Source of the DNA: Mastigias papua
Taxonomy: Eukaryota > Cnidaria > Scyphozoa > Rhizostomeae > Mastigiidae
Length of the DNA stretch: 64,000 nt
Direction of reading: 5' to 3'
Assembly: GCA_964019165.1 (NCBI GenBank)
Contig: OZ025282.1
Span: 6,655,631 to 6,719,630, forward strand
A program made the translations under genes and the position numbers. Below, in pieces: positions 1 through 10,800 of this stretch. The notes below the pieces were generated by a model, which saw only the letters and a program-made list of their open reading frames with translations, had not been told where the DNA came from and did not search any database. The stretch's first letter is position 1, and every line of letters starts with the position of its first letter.

Positions 1-1082
1 AAAAGCTTAAAGGTGTGAACAAAATTGACCGCTCGCACTATCGACACAACTAATGTTACCATTTGGACCTAATGCTGCAATTTAAACTGACTGCTGTCAT
101 TAAGGAATAATGCTGTAGTCAGGCTCTAGAGCTGAAATCAGGATCTAATGCTGTCATTAATGCCTAAATTTGTCACACAATGCATGATCAGTAAGTACAA
201 CAGATAGCAAAGGAACTAGTATATGAGGAAGTGCTTTAAACGCCAAAAAGATTATGAAACTAATGAGTATAAAAATACTAGCCACTAACAAGTTAAAAGA
301 TGAGTACGAAGCAGATTCTGGGAAAAATCTGCAGATCAACAACCAGATAACATAGAATTTGTAAAGATGAAGGTGTATTGATCAATGACAAGATCAACTC
401 CAAGAATAAACGGAAAGAAAGACATTCTTCAGAGACTCAGGGTAATAGATAAAGTAAATACCCATGAATATGATATAATATATTAACGTTGTAATGAAGC
501 GCTCTACATAACGCATTAATGTGTAGGTAATTTAAGCAGGCCCAATGTCATTGTAAGTTTAGTGCTGATGAACATTTTAATCGAAACGTTTACTCAAAAG
601 ACAGGTGTATTTTTGGTTTATTCTTTTTATGCAATTTATATACTTAGTGGATGCCGCTTAAAATTAGGATAAAAACCTACAATAAAGTATCAGGAATTTC
701 GTACCAATACCCCAGGGGGCTCAGTATTGCATTCTGTAGACAGAATATCAATTGAATACCCAATTTACTATTCAAGCAAAGCAAAGCCTCGTTGTGCTAT
801 CGCATGCACTTCTTTGATGTACCATTTTCCCTTTTCCTTCATCTTTAAATTTAATAATTCATGTACACTTCATTACTAATAATGCATCTTATTTAACTTG
901 GTGAAAAACGGAAGGTAGTGATTAAGATAACGTGAAATGAAATACGAAAATAGGCAATTCGTTGGTAAAAGCATATCCTTCCGCTACCCTAGTCGAATTT
1001 ACTTTCTGGTTGCCGACTACGATTAAAGCATTGGAAAACAAAACACACTTTACAGAAATTAGTACTACTTACAGCTTAAGAA
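1..1082. other. No gene recognised
   Basis: This is AT-rich non-coding sequence. The first 150 bases contain imperfect repeats of a phrase like TAATGCTGT (about 70, 110 and 145). No open frame of note, no TE protein similarity and no clear inverted ends were seen. Confidence 0.5.
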
Positions 1083-1905
1083 TTCTAAATTCAATTTCTC
1101 CTCACAAAATGCTAATCAAAAGATGAAATATTATCTACATCTGACTATTGACTGAGTAGTATAGAATGTACGGTTACGCCCATTTGTCTCCAGTTAAAAA
1201 GAAGGCTTGTCTTCGTTTGTCAAAAGTTTGAAATTAAATTTCAAGCGTCATTCAATTTCAGAACAATAATAAGGTCCGATATTTAATAGCATAAATATTG
1301 TAAATATACAGGATTGGGTGAATTGCTGTTAAATTACAATAAGAATAGTACGTGTTTGCTTTCTACACATAAAAGACCTCACAACTACAAGAAGTGACTC
1401 ATATAATGTTAAATAGAAAAGTCAATTATTTCTCAAAATATTCCCGATGAACAAAAAAATATTCCCTTCATATCAATCCGACAGAATATTTTCGATTACA
1501 AGATGACGCCCACTTGTCTCCTGATAACAAAGGTGTTTGTTCTCGTTTGCCAAAAAAGATGAATCATTGAATCTGATTACAGTCCTCGTTTCAACTACAA
1601 AGCCATTATTAAGTCCCATATTCAAAAGCAAAAAATATTGCCAATATATAGGATTGAGCAAATTGATGTTTAGGTTAACTGAGAATAATACGTGCTTTTC
1701 ATTTAATGTACGTAACCGAATTTGCAACTACAAAACACTGACTCATGTAATACCAATTGGAAACTCAATTAGTTCAAAATATGCTAATGGAAGAGCAAAA
1801 TATTATCTATATACCACTTCAATACACTATTTTAATGCACATTTGTTATGCCCATTTGTCTTCCATTAGACAAGCATATTTGTCTTCAATTGCCCGGTGT
1901 TCGAA
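1083..1905. repeat. Degenerate ~335-bp direct tandem repeat, about 2.3 copies
   Basis: The phrase GCCCATTTGTCT recurs at 1178, 1508 (one change) and 1850. The text between follows in the same order: TTGTC...CGTTTG, then ATATTTAAT/ATATTCAAAA, AATATTG, TATACAGGATTG or TATATAGGATTG, AATAATACGTG and ACTCATATAATG or ACTCATGTAATA. The period is 330 then 342 bases. A 110-residue open frame at 1537-1869 lies inside the second copy and is not supported by the first copy, so it is not called a gene. Confidence 0.75.
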
Positions 1906-2175
1906 ACATAACTAGACTCTATACTAAATACCCAGTATACTGCCAAAGCAATCTCTGGTGAATAACATTGGCACGCTAACAAGTATGGAATTCTTTTAGT
2001 TGTTCCCTATAAGCTTTGCAGTTTTTACATGTCGTTTGAACTGAATAAACAATAGATGTTCTATCCGGCCAACGATACGAAATATAGATGAAAACGTCCC
2101 TAAAGCTAGGTGTACACGAGGGAGTTTTGCTCAAGCAGTGTTATTCGTGCCTTTTGCACTTGTGGCCGAACGGTG

Positions 2176-2525
2176 ACTACACCTGTTTTTTAAAGAAAAC
2201 CACTTTTTTTCCTGAGGCTCAATTTTCTTAACTTTTCACGAATTTGAGGCTGAGATTTTCTTAAGATTTTCTTAACTTTGGCAGGAATAAAATGGCTGAA
2301 ACAGGCTACTCTGTATTTGTTGGGCCACCATAAGTCTCGATCTTTGTACGAGAGTTTGCAAAAATGAGCCAATATCAATTTCTGGCATGTAAAGAAGATG
2401 AACTGTGACTTTTCTAGCATTTTCTTGAACTTGAGCCTTGTGATTTTCTTAGGATTTTCTTAAGATTTTGGCCATTTGAGCCTCATTTTCTTATAAACTT
2501 TTTTCATACAAAAAAAGGTGTATAC
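2176..2525. mobile_element. Probable decayed MITE with TTTTCTTAA internal repeats
   Basis: The left end reads CTACACCTGTTTTTTAAAG and the right end reads, on the opposite strand, TACACCTTTTTTTGTATG, an imperfect inverted pair. Inside, TGAGGCTCAATTTTCTTAA and ATTTTCTTAAGATTTTCTTAA recur several times on the left, and the related GATTTTCTTAGGATTTTC and TTTGAGCCTCATTTTC on the right. No protein is encoded. No target duplication was found. Confidence 0.5.
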
Positions 2526-3191
2526 GACAGGTATAATAATTTGTCATTCGTGGCACTTTGCTTCATGTGTGCGATGAAAGAAAGAATTTTGCTTACAACT
2601 GAGAAAACCCGCATATACAAACCAGGCTATGGACGTAAAATATTGCAAAAAGAGCACGCGCTTTTTGTAATCTTTTTAATAACCAAAACCACGAACAACA
2701 CATACTTGAATGAAGAGATTCTGGAAGAAAATTAGGTGGAGTTATGTCTATAGAGCCCTAACCTATACGATGCAAGATCTCAAGATTTCACAAAATGAAA
2801 CAAAAAGAAATAGTAATGTCATAAATTGTCAGTCAAAGTAGACCCTCTAGTTTCCTGTACTCCAAAACTATTACGCCCCAGGAAAAACTCTAAAGGAAAA
2901 CGCTGATATTCTTGCTCTTGCGCCGCCAATTTTACGGCACTCCTTTAGTACAATTCCTAATATTTCTGTCAATATATCTCAGACGTACTATAAAATTAGC
3001 TTCACTTCTAAGCTGGGGAAACGAAGAATATTTTCTCACCACTAAATACGGCGAGAGAACGCTATGAACCACCACAATCATGCTATTTAGATTGTTAAGA
3101 GCTGGCAATTCGCTACTGCTAGCCGCCATTTTAGCAGGGTGGTGAAATACTTTTCGAACGTAAGTGTAGAAGAACTGATGGAATAGTTTAA

Positions 3192-4071
3192 AGGAAGAAA
3201 CTATCGCGGGAAGAAACTGTCGCGGGAATTAACTGTCGCGAGATAAATCTCGCGACTTTCGCGACAGTTTCTTCCGCGAAAGATCGTTTTTGGCCCTTTC
3301 GCGACAGTTAATTCCCGCGACTTTTAAATTTTTTTAGGAAATTTCAACATAATTCTTGAATTTTTTAAAAATTGTGTGGGTCCGTCAGATACAAAACACG
3401 AACTTCAAAGACAATTTTTGAAAGCAACGTGTCTCTTTTATCCTGTCTGCATCCATCAGAGTTACATTTCTAAACCAAAAATAATTGTGGAAATAATTGA
3501 TAACATATGGCACACCATAGTTGCTTCCATTGGAGAAATAAAACACACATAAGATTAAACACACATATTATAATAGAACTAGTTCAACGGCATTAATATC
3601 ACTTTCTCTAATGTAGTCTGGACAAATAAGAAAACCTCAGAAATAAGAAACTCCAAGCTGAAACTGGAGCCAAATCCACTTATAAAAAAGGGTGTATCGT
3701 TGCAATTGTTTTTGGTGATTTCAAAAGCTTCATTTTTCTACCTAACTGACTCTCGTAATCAGATTGTGATATCCTTTTTTGATTGCAAATATTCTGGTTT
3801 AAAAGATTTGGCTTTCGTGGAAAGAAGAAACCAAAAAATGTTACTCATCCAGCAATTCGCGACAGTTAATTCCCGCGACAATTAAACTTTCTAGCGTTCG
3901 CGACAGTTAATTCCCGCAACAGTTTACACACAAAAAATTAAAATCATTCACGACTTTTCGCGACAGTTTCTTCCCGCGACAGTTTCCTCCCGCGACAGTT
4001 TCTTCCCGCGACAGTTTCTTCCCGCGACAGTTTCTTCCCGCGACAGTTTCTTCCCACGACAGTTTCTTCCT
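3192..4071. mobile_element. Non-autonomous TTAA-type DNA element with repeat-built termini
   Basis: Both sides are flanked by TTAA (3188-3191 and 4072-4075). The element starts AGGAAGAAACT and ends, inverted, with the same AGGAAGAAACTGTCG. The termini are made of a roughly 16-base unit, GAAACTGTCGCGGGAA, repeated about two to three times at the left and seven or more at the right, with subterminal GTTAATTCCCGCGAC variants at both ends. The 500-base core has no coding similarity. A TTAA duplication is known for piggyBac and Kolobok families; which one is not decided. The 93-residue open frame at 3948-4229 is a translation of the repeats. Confidence 0.8.
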
Positions 4072-4344
4072 TTAAAGTACTTTATACTGAGGCAGCAACT
4101 TATTTTTGAAGGAAATATAACAGAGCAGAGTGAATCAGAAGTGCTACATTCTGAATGGATACAACAGACAGGACGCAAAATAAGATTTGCATGTTGAGAA
4201 ATGTTGAGAAAGGTAAAAAAGGTAAACACTTAAGTTACCAAGACAAAATGCATTATGGGGAGTTTGGATTAAGAATGTCTCCATCTTCAGCAAATAATGC
4301 AGGAAAATATGGGGGCTTTTAAATGTAAAAGAACTCCAAAAAAT

Positions 4345-5830
4345 AAGTAGGAAAATTGTGAAATAGAGTTGACATCTGAAAGATGTGCAATGGGAAACGC
4401 AATGATCAGACGGGGCAGCTTTCAGAGAGATATTCTCCCTACATTTCTCTACGGTATCTACATAGCCATACCCTTATCGATAATAATGAGAAAAATGAAA
4501 CCAGGATATAGATTTAACAAATAAGGACAACTTATAAACCATCTACTATATATGGATGACCTAAAAGCTATTTGGCAGAAATGAACAGCAACTACCAGAG
4601 ACTCCTCCTGAATTCGGTAAGATTAATTAGTGCAGATATTAAAATGGAATTGGAAATAAACGAATGCTCGATAATAGTTATGAAAACAGTGAAGCGGGTA
4701 GGTAATGAAGGGGCAGAAGTGCTACCAGGGAAAAAAATTAAGGAGATCAGTTCTGAATATGGGTATAAGCAACTTGGAGTTCCTGAGGTAGATAGCATTA
4801 AGAGCAAGCTTACAAGAACAAATCTGAAAACAATACATACGAAGGTTTAAAAGTTGTTGAAATGGCATTTAAGGAGTGGAATGTCATTGATGCTACGGAT
4901 TCTAGAGCTATCTCCATAACAGGAGAAAGGGCTGGAATTCATGAATGGAGCATGTAAGAAATACAAACACTTGACACAGAGACAAGAGAGCTGCTTACTT
5001 TATAGAACATGTTCCATAAAAAGGGCGATATAGATCGGTAGTAAATGAGAAGAGCAGGAGGACGAGGCCAGATTAGCGACAAATATTGTATTGCTATTGA
5101 AAAGAATTGCTTGTATGAATATGACAAAAACGACTGGGAAGCAATGTTAAAAGATATGAAAAATGAAAGCAGAATGATCATTGCGAAAGATAAAGTTTGA
5201 GTCAAGGAGAAAAGGAGGAGGATACAAAACATGCCTTTCAGTAAGAGTGAATTCAGAGGCGGCTGAAGTTGGTACTGGTTGCAAAAGGGAGACCTAAAGA
5301 AAGCCACTGAAGGCATGATATTGGGAGCACAAGAACAGGTAATTAGAATGACATCAATTAAACACCAGATTCATACGGAAAATATTTCTCCACTCGACAG
5401 ACTGTGTGGAAAATGGGACGAATGTGTGAAGAACGGGAACAAACGGTTTCACATCTAATTTTCCACAACAATCCAAGTGAGATAAAGCAGTTGTGAAAAA
5501 AGACAAAAGTGCTTGCTAGGGTACTGATGTTGTTGCCTATTCGATCCACGAGCGCTTGAAAAGGAACAAGAAAAATCAGACCTCTGTCAAGATCTGAAAT
5601 GGAAGTTAAAGAGGATCTAGGACTGTAGAGACGTACAGGTGATTTCTGTAATCAATGGAGCGTTTGAAATGATCTCGAAGGGTTCCACTCCTGGCTTGAG
5701 CTTGTAAGTCCTGACATCTAGTTTGGAACCATTCAAAAGGCTTGTTTACTAGAAACTGCGAGAATTTCACGGAACACCCGAGGATGCGGGCTGCAACAAG
5801 AATAATGGTCTAAAAAACCTATGGGAAGAA
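4345..5830 (+). mobile_element. Decayed R2-superfamily-like LINE (reverse transcriptase to C-terminal domain)
   Basis: In shifting plus frames the translation follows a non-LTR reverse transcriptase of the type with a C-terminal restriction-like endonuclease. RRGSFQRDI comes first, then INHLLYMDDLK with the catalytic YMDD at 4549-4560, then the thumb region (ADIKMELEINECSI, GYKQLGVPEVDSI), IHEWSM, LKKATEGMILGAQEQ and a C-x3-C...H segment near 5400-5460, and LETARISRNTRGCG at about 5745-5790. Several stops and frameshifts make it a dead copy. The 92-residue frame at 4572-4850 is its longest open piece. The 5' part is missing. The assignment to R2-like rather than another clade is by remembered motif style only. 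Confidence 0.72.
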
Positions 5831-6444
5831 TCATCCTTGGGGTCACCAGTCGTAGGCATCATCTTGACTGTAAATCAGGACAGATCTTGAAATCATACCT
5901 ATGAGACACTTCGCAAGGATAGCATTGTAATCCCACCAAATGTATTGCAATTTGACTCTAATAAAATATTTGAGTACAATTCAGAATCTCTCTCAATGAT
6001 AAATATCTGTTATGACTGAAAACGTTACATCGACAAGGAAATGAACCACTGGCTTTACCCAAAGCGAAGTAAAAAACCTAACACTTGCCATGCTGGAGAG
6101 AAGATCGCAACTGGCGTTAACTGTCATTGTACACCAGGTTTATTAAGAGAAATTCTCCTCAAATATAGGCAATTAAGACAGTCTAGAGATAGGGAAGACT
6201 GGAAATGAAAATAGGCTGGAATCATGCCATTGGTTATTTGTGTACGGATAATTTGACAAGAGCATACTCTTTGACCCTACGAATAGTCATAAGAAATAGC
6301 GATGATTAGATCCTAATGAGTTAAAGCCTATTGTCCTGTATAAAGAACAAATCTCCAATAAACTCAGTAGTAAAATAAAATGCTCTCAGTAAACATAAAC
6401 TCGCGGGAGGCATAAAAAACTGATTGAATAGGAATGAAAAGCAG
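5831..6444. other. 3' flank of the NUDT13-like gene
   Basis: Apart from the poly(A) candidate at 6139-6144 nothing was recognised. It lies between the dead LINE on the plus strand and the NUDT13 stop on the minus strand, and would include the 3' UTR. Confidence 0.4.
6139..6144 (-). terminator. Candidate poly(A) signal for the NUDT13-like gene
   Basis: An AATAAA hexamer on the minus strand (TTTATT on plus) lies about 300 bases past the TAG at 6445. It is the first canonical hexamer I see downstream, but no GU-rich element was checked and AT-rich DNA gives such matches by chance. Confidence 0.3.
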
Positions 6445-6594
6445 CTAATCATATTCATTCACCCATCGTTTGATCAAATGGTGAGCGAGTGCGTACTTCC
6501 CAGGAGCTATCTGTACTCTCTCACCAGCCGCAAAAGCTTTTGCTCTGTCTCTCGAGATCAGCCTAACTGCTTCATGCTTGTCAAACCATGATAC
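6445..6594 (-). CDS. NUDT13: NUDT13-like terminal exon with stop
   Basis: The 150-base exon follows the acceptor TATTTCAAG (AG at 6596-6595) and ends with a TAG at 6447-6445. Its reading begins VSWFDKHEAV, the usual WF segment after the Nudix fold, and ends with the conserved helix YALAHHLIKRWVNEYD. It joins the 9246-9568 exon in phase 0. It is too short to stand out as an open frame and was found by looking for the missing family C-terminus. The intron before it is 6595-9245. Confidence 0.93.
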   Translation of the reverse strand, partial: VSWFDKHEAVRLISRDRAKAFAAGERVQIAPGKYALAHHLIKRWVNEYD

Positions 6595-7803
6595 CTTGAA
6601 ATACAATAAAGAAACAATTAGTAAAACAGTCTAGACTCCTCAAGTGCCACAATTGGAACAACAGAAGCTTACCTGTCTCTAAACATTCGTGGAAGTAAAT
6701 GGATAAAGTGCTGATAGACAGGCTGCTACCACCACAATACATGATCAGAGAAATGTGTATACAGCCAAAAATCAATTCGTATTAGTAACTATTTTTAACT
6801 CGCACACTAAAAACACTTGCGGTACAAACAATGCACTACTAATTTTTTCCAACGTTGAGTTGCATGGCTTACACGCTAAACAGCAGCAAGAAAACGCGGC
6901 CTGCTATTACCGTTAATCTTCGAATTAGCTCCCTGGTTCCAAAAGGCTCCACAAGTTGCTACAGTGAAGGAGGAATGTGTACAGTAATTTGCTTTCGCTA
7001 TAATTGGTGCCAAATCAACTAAGCGCGCTATTTTATGCCAATTAAATTCATTAGGGCAGCAAAAACACTAAGAATCTTTTCAACTGGACGGAGGAGGAGA
7101 CTATAACATTGCAAAATTCGTCTTGGAAGCAAAGCAATCATCTTTAATTAGCCTCTTCCCCAAATCAAAACAGCCTCATTTCCTATCTGTTCTCTTTTGG
7201 CTCAGTTTCATTTGGTTCTGACCGTTTACACGGGAGCCAAACGGTACGGTTCCACGTGGAACCATCTCTGTAGCGGAGCCAAAAGAGCACGGATAGCAGT
7301 TCCAAACTAGAACGGTTCTCGTGTAAACGTTATGCCTATCTGTGCCAGTTTCAGAACGACTCCATTTGCCCCCCGTGCAAACAAGGTCTAAACTTGAGCA
7401 TCATTTTAAATCAAGGTTTTTACCATCCTCTGTGACAAGGGCATATTTGAAGGGCGTTTATTATTTGAAGCTCTAGCATGGGAGCTTATTCAAGGAGGAG
7501 CTTTTTCCGAGAGGAAGCAATGCGAAGATTTACTCTACCTCAAAGTATAGAGGAAAACAAAGCGTACCATGAATTGTAAGGCTCTATAAACACTTAAACT
7601 ACATGCTTTTTATAAGGAACCACTCTATTAGTCAGTATGGATAGCTAGAAATTTAATTTGTGCTTTTAAATATGACCAGTTGTACATAATCATTATATTC
7701 CTATGTTATAAAGCTTTACTGTAATATATCATAGTTTTAGACACAGGACCCTCATTGATAACAGCACTTCATGTGCTGAAGAGGTTACCCTGTATAAATA
7801 TTT

Positions 7804-7853
<50 letters not shown>

Positions 7854-10800
7854 CTGGTACACACTAATGTCATATACTATTTGTCTTTCTATTAGTGGAG
7901 TTATCTTCTTGAGCTTTGACAACAACAAGTTTCTTCAAATCTCAAGCACTTTCCTAAGGATTCTGGCTGAGTGCAGTAACACAGTCTTTTGCAACTCTAC
8001 TATCTTGGTATTTATTCCAATCTCCTTCAGTCTTTTTGGCAATCTTGATGGTGTTGTTCCGAGTGCTCCAACTATAACTGGAATTACTTTCACATTTTTA
8101 GAATGCCAAAATATTTAAAGAACATATAGAACTAAAGGAAAACTCCCTAAGGAGCTTTTCACTTTCAAAATTTTTTATAACACCAAACAATCAGGAATTA
8201 GGAAGCTGGTTCCATTCTTTTGCAGCCAAACTCCGAATACATTGTTTGTTATGCTAGTGGAAAGTCCTTCATTTTTCATTGATCTTGTGTTACAGCCAAA
8301 ACTAAAGGAAAAGTTCAGCAATGTTTTACACGCGTCTGTACCATTTTATGGCACTAATTGTGTGCTGAAATTAAGGAACTTTTAGTACTACCATTTGGTC
8401 ATTGGGGATCCAAAAATAAGGAACTTTTGGAACTAGGCCTTGGGCAAGGTTCCTTGTAAAATCAAGCGTGCAACTTTTGAGGAGTGAGCTATTCGGTCAC
8501 TATGGATAGCGAGTACTTTAGTTCCTGGCATTCAATATGGGGATTTTTACCACATTCTCCATCAAATAACATGCATGATCTAGAAGAACCGAAATGATTT
8601 CTCATGCTGCTAAGTTTCATGTGATCGTAAAGAAAATCATCTTCAAAATAAGCTCAAGAAGTAGAACGCCCTTTCACAAATTTACTTCTTTGCATTGCAT
8701 TATCCAAACTTAACAAACAATACAAGCAAAATGCGCGCGCTGGATAATTCAGGTATGATTATTTCAGTCCAGAAAACAAGCATAGAGTAACATACGAATA
8801 TCCCACAACGCAACTAACTTCATAGCAAACTAGGCAGACAATTTTTTTGTATTTCATTGAGTCAAATAAACCGGAGTAGTACCATAGTGGTTAGAGCATC
8901 CGCAACACAACTGGGAGGTCGTGGGTTCACGTCCAGGCTGAGTCATACCAAAGACACGTACGAATGGAGTGAGAAAGTTAAACACGCGTAGCTACTAGGG
9001 GACTGGCTGCCTGCCGTAACCTTCACTGCACCAGCAGACGTGTGGTGCAGGGCTGCAGATAAGGTGTTAAGCATCGCCCTATCGGCATTTACGCAGGAAA
9101 AACTTTGAACTTTGTTTCATCGAATCATATTTAAATTTTAGAAACAAAGTTATTCGTAAAAAACTTAGAGCTGAGAAATAAATGATCTACTAATGTAATA
9201 AGCTACCAATAAAAAGAAAACGAAATAATTAAATAATCTATTTACTTCCTCTAGCTCTTCATCATCGATTTGAATATCCATGTGCTCTGCTGTTGCCATG
9301 CAACCAAACATGATAGTTGAAGGAAACGGCCAATATTGTGACAATACATAACGAACGTTTGTAACTGGTAAACCACACTCTTCAAGCATCTCACGTTTCA
9401 CCGCCACTTCAAACGATTCCCCTGGCTCAATATAGCCAGCAAGGCAGGTGAAAAGCCCCGTAGGGTACATTGGCTTTCTTCCGAGTAGCATTTTGCTGTG
9501 ATCAGGTGACAGCACTAATGCCATAGTAACTGGATCAACTCGAGGGTAGCATGCATGATGAGAGTCAACTGAAATGCAGTAAACAAGACATGACACTCAA
9601 TGCTGTAAAATAAAAGAAGCAAGCCTAAACCCTAAATTATTCTCCAAGAATGGGCGCAGCTTTGATGTATTGGGACAGTGTGAAAAGAGGAGCCACAAAC
9701 AGCTTCGTCCTATACTGTTTGCGATATAACGTGTACTGTATCTGTAAATCTCTTTAGGTCAATTTTATCAGAAAGTCTATTCTGAAGCATCATTCAAATA
9801 AGCCCTCAGTGTGCTTGAGTATGTGAATAGGAAGTATTGGGAAATTTTAGGGGGAGGGCAGTAGCCAAATGCCACACTCTGGTAGATTCTTCTCTACAAT
9901 CAGCTACGTCACTACGGAATCCCATGAGAAGCGAGCGCACGCGCTACTGGTCATTGCGAACAACCACTACTGGCGTTCGGCAGCGTGTGATTTGCGTCTG
10001 ACAAGAGTCGTAAGTACTGTAATTTATTTATTGATAATGATCCGTATTCTTTGTTATAGTTATATAAAACCACTTGATTGATCAAATTGTATAGTTTGCT
10101 ATCGATTGTCCCTTTACGCTAGAGGGCCTGTTGCTTTATTTACAGGTTTCCACAAACATTGAGCCTAATCGATCGAATGGTTTACAAAAACTCTGGATAC
10201 AGGCAATATTGACCTATTGCCACTATTGCTAACGAATGAATGTTATTTTCATCCGTAGAATTGAACCAGTTGTTGAAACGCTGCTCCACCGGAGAACAGA
10301 AGTTTGCCTAACGGGCATAGTGAGAAACGTCCAGCGGACATGCACATTTGCTAGTAATCTGCAATTGGCATTTGCATCCCACGAACTAACCGTTGTGTAT
10401 TAAGCTAGGTTCATTACTTACACCAGCGCTACCAGGGACCTTAGCAGTTTTGCCAGTGAGGTAGATTTATTGCTTATATTAATTCTACCAGAGACCCTGA
10501 AAGTTTACCTAACGGGCACAGTGACCGTAGCCACGTGGCAGAATGATCTCTCGTCCACCGGACATGCACATCTGTTGGTAATCTACCATTGACATTTTCA
10601 TCCAACGAACTAAAGATTTTATCAAGCTAAGTTTATACCTTATACGAGCTTTACCAGGGAATTCAGCAGTTTGCCTATTACATAGATCTATTGGTATACC
10701 GGCTCTACCAGCGAACCTAAAAGTTTGCCTAACTGGCACTGAAAGTAGCCACGGGGCAGAATGACCTCTCGTCCACCGACCATGCACATTTGCGAGTAGT

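Larger units (their letters stand above)
6595..9245 (-). other. Last intron of the NUDT13-like gene, filled with repeats
   Basis: The 2651-base intron is bounded by GTAAAT and TTTCAAG. It holds an inverted-repeat cluster (7170-7390), an aataagcccc-like element (7440-7560), two LINE tails meeting in an ATT tract (7570-8110), a dispersed repeat (8110-8460) and a SINE (8868-9110). The first 570 bases (6595-7165) show nothing recognisable. Confidence 0.75.

Noticed and set aside
7867..8118. 83-codon plus-strand open frame as a gene
   Set aside because: The opposite strand carries a LINE C-terminal domain; the plus frame is its shadow.
8872..8946. tRNA gene
   Set aside because: The A and B boxes are present but a proper acceptor stem is not, and a SINE body and tail follow.
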